Shown here: positions 5,032 through 5,074 of the stretch, one piece after another
How the letters are laid out: each line of letters starts with the position of its first letter
How positions within the stretch are numbered: the stretch's first letter is position 1
DNA from: CAYMSA01 sp964392965
Lineage (GTDB): Bacteria > Actinomycetota > Coriobacteriia > Anaerosomatales > Anaerosomataceae
Reading direction: 5' to 3'
DNA length: 5,074 nucleotides
Assembly: GCA_964392965.1 (NCBI GenBank)
Contig: CAYMSA010000106.1
Location: forward strand, 1-5,074
Translations under genes and position numbers: made by a program
The notes under the pieces: model-generated
What the model saw: only the letters and a program-made list of their open reading frames with translations
What the model was told of the DNA's origin: nothing
Databases searched by the model: none

Positions 5032-5074
5032 AACACGCTCGAAACTGGACTGTTGCGCCAAGTCCTTTCCGATG
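5032..5074. other. Right edge, no feature seen
   Basis: The last 43 bases contain no start codon with a ribosome binding site and no recognisable element. They are too short to judge. Confidence 0.4.

Noticed and set aside
1..5074. CRISPR array, tRNA/rRNA, insertion sequence or integrase
   Set aside because: No regularly spaced repeats, no tRNA-like cloverleaf noticed by eye, no transposase or integrase motifs and no terminal inverted repeats were found.

Overview
The window is GC-rich. Its codons almost always end in G or C, and its ribosome binding sites are strong AGGAGG-type sites. This fits a high-GC Actinomycetota genome, but I cannot name the genus. It holds four substantial genes. 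Three are on the minus strand: a secreted alkaline phosphatase, a thiamine-diphosphate (ThDP) enzyme of the acetolactate synthase fold, and a DsrE-family sulfur protein. One, an ArsR-type regulator fused to a rhodanese domain, is on the plus strand and divergent from dsrE. The left edge probably carries the last codons of another plus-strand gene.

Layout. 1-71: likely C-terminal end of an unidentified plus-strand gene. 191-222: a perfect 13-bp stem hairpin, probably a terminator between convergent genes. 341-1783 (minus): PhoA-type alkaline phosphatase with a Sec-type signal peptide. Its TAA stop at 341-343 looks like a recent nonsense mutation, because the same frame continues as good coding sequence to a TAG at 239-241, just before the hairpin. 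1784-2025: non-coding, with a possible PHO-box-like site. 2026-3615 (minus): a ThDP-dependent, acetolactate-synthase-like gene read in three frames. It is broken by an in-gene deletion with frameshift near 2831-2838 and a small indel at 2542. 3616-3772: non-coding, with weak hairpins. 3773-4126 (minus): intact dsrE-like gene. 4127-4285: divergent promoter region with an AT-rich imperfect palindrome, a likely operator. 4286-4972 (plus): ArsR-rhodanese fusion regulator. 5010-5031: terminator-like inverted repeat.

How the genes may work together. The regulator, the divergent palindrome and dsrE look like a small sulfur-responsive unit. The rhodanese Cys of the regulator would sense persulfide or sulfane sulfur and control the dsrE promoter. 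The ThDP-enzyme gene lies downstream of dsrE on the same strand and may once have belonged to the same unit, but as written it cannot make a full protein. The phosphatase appears to be a separate phosphate-scavenging gene. Two neighbouring genes with in-frame damage suggest either local gene decay or sequence or assembly errors. Raw reads or close relatives would tell these apart.
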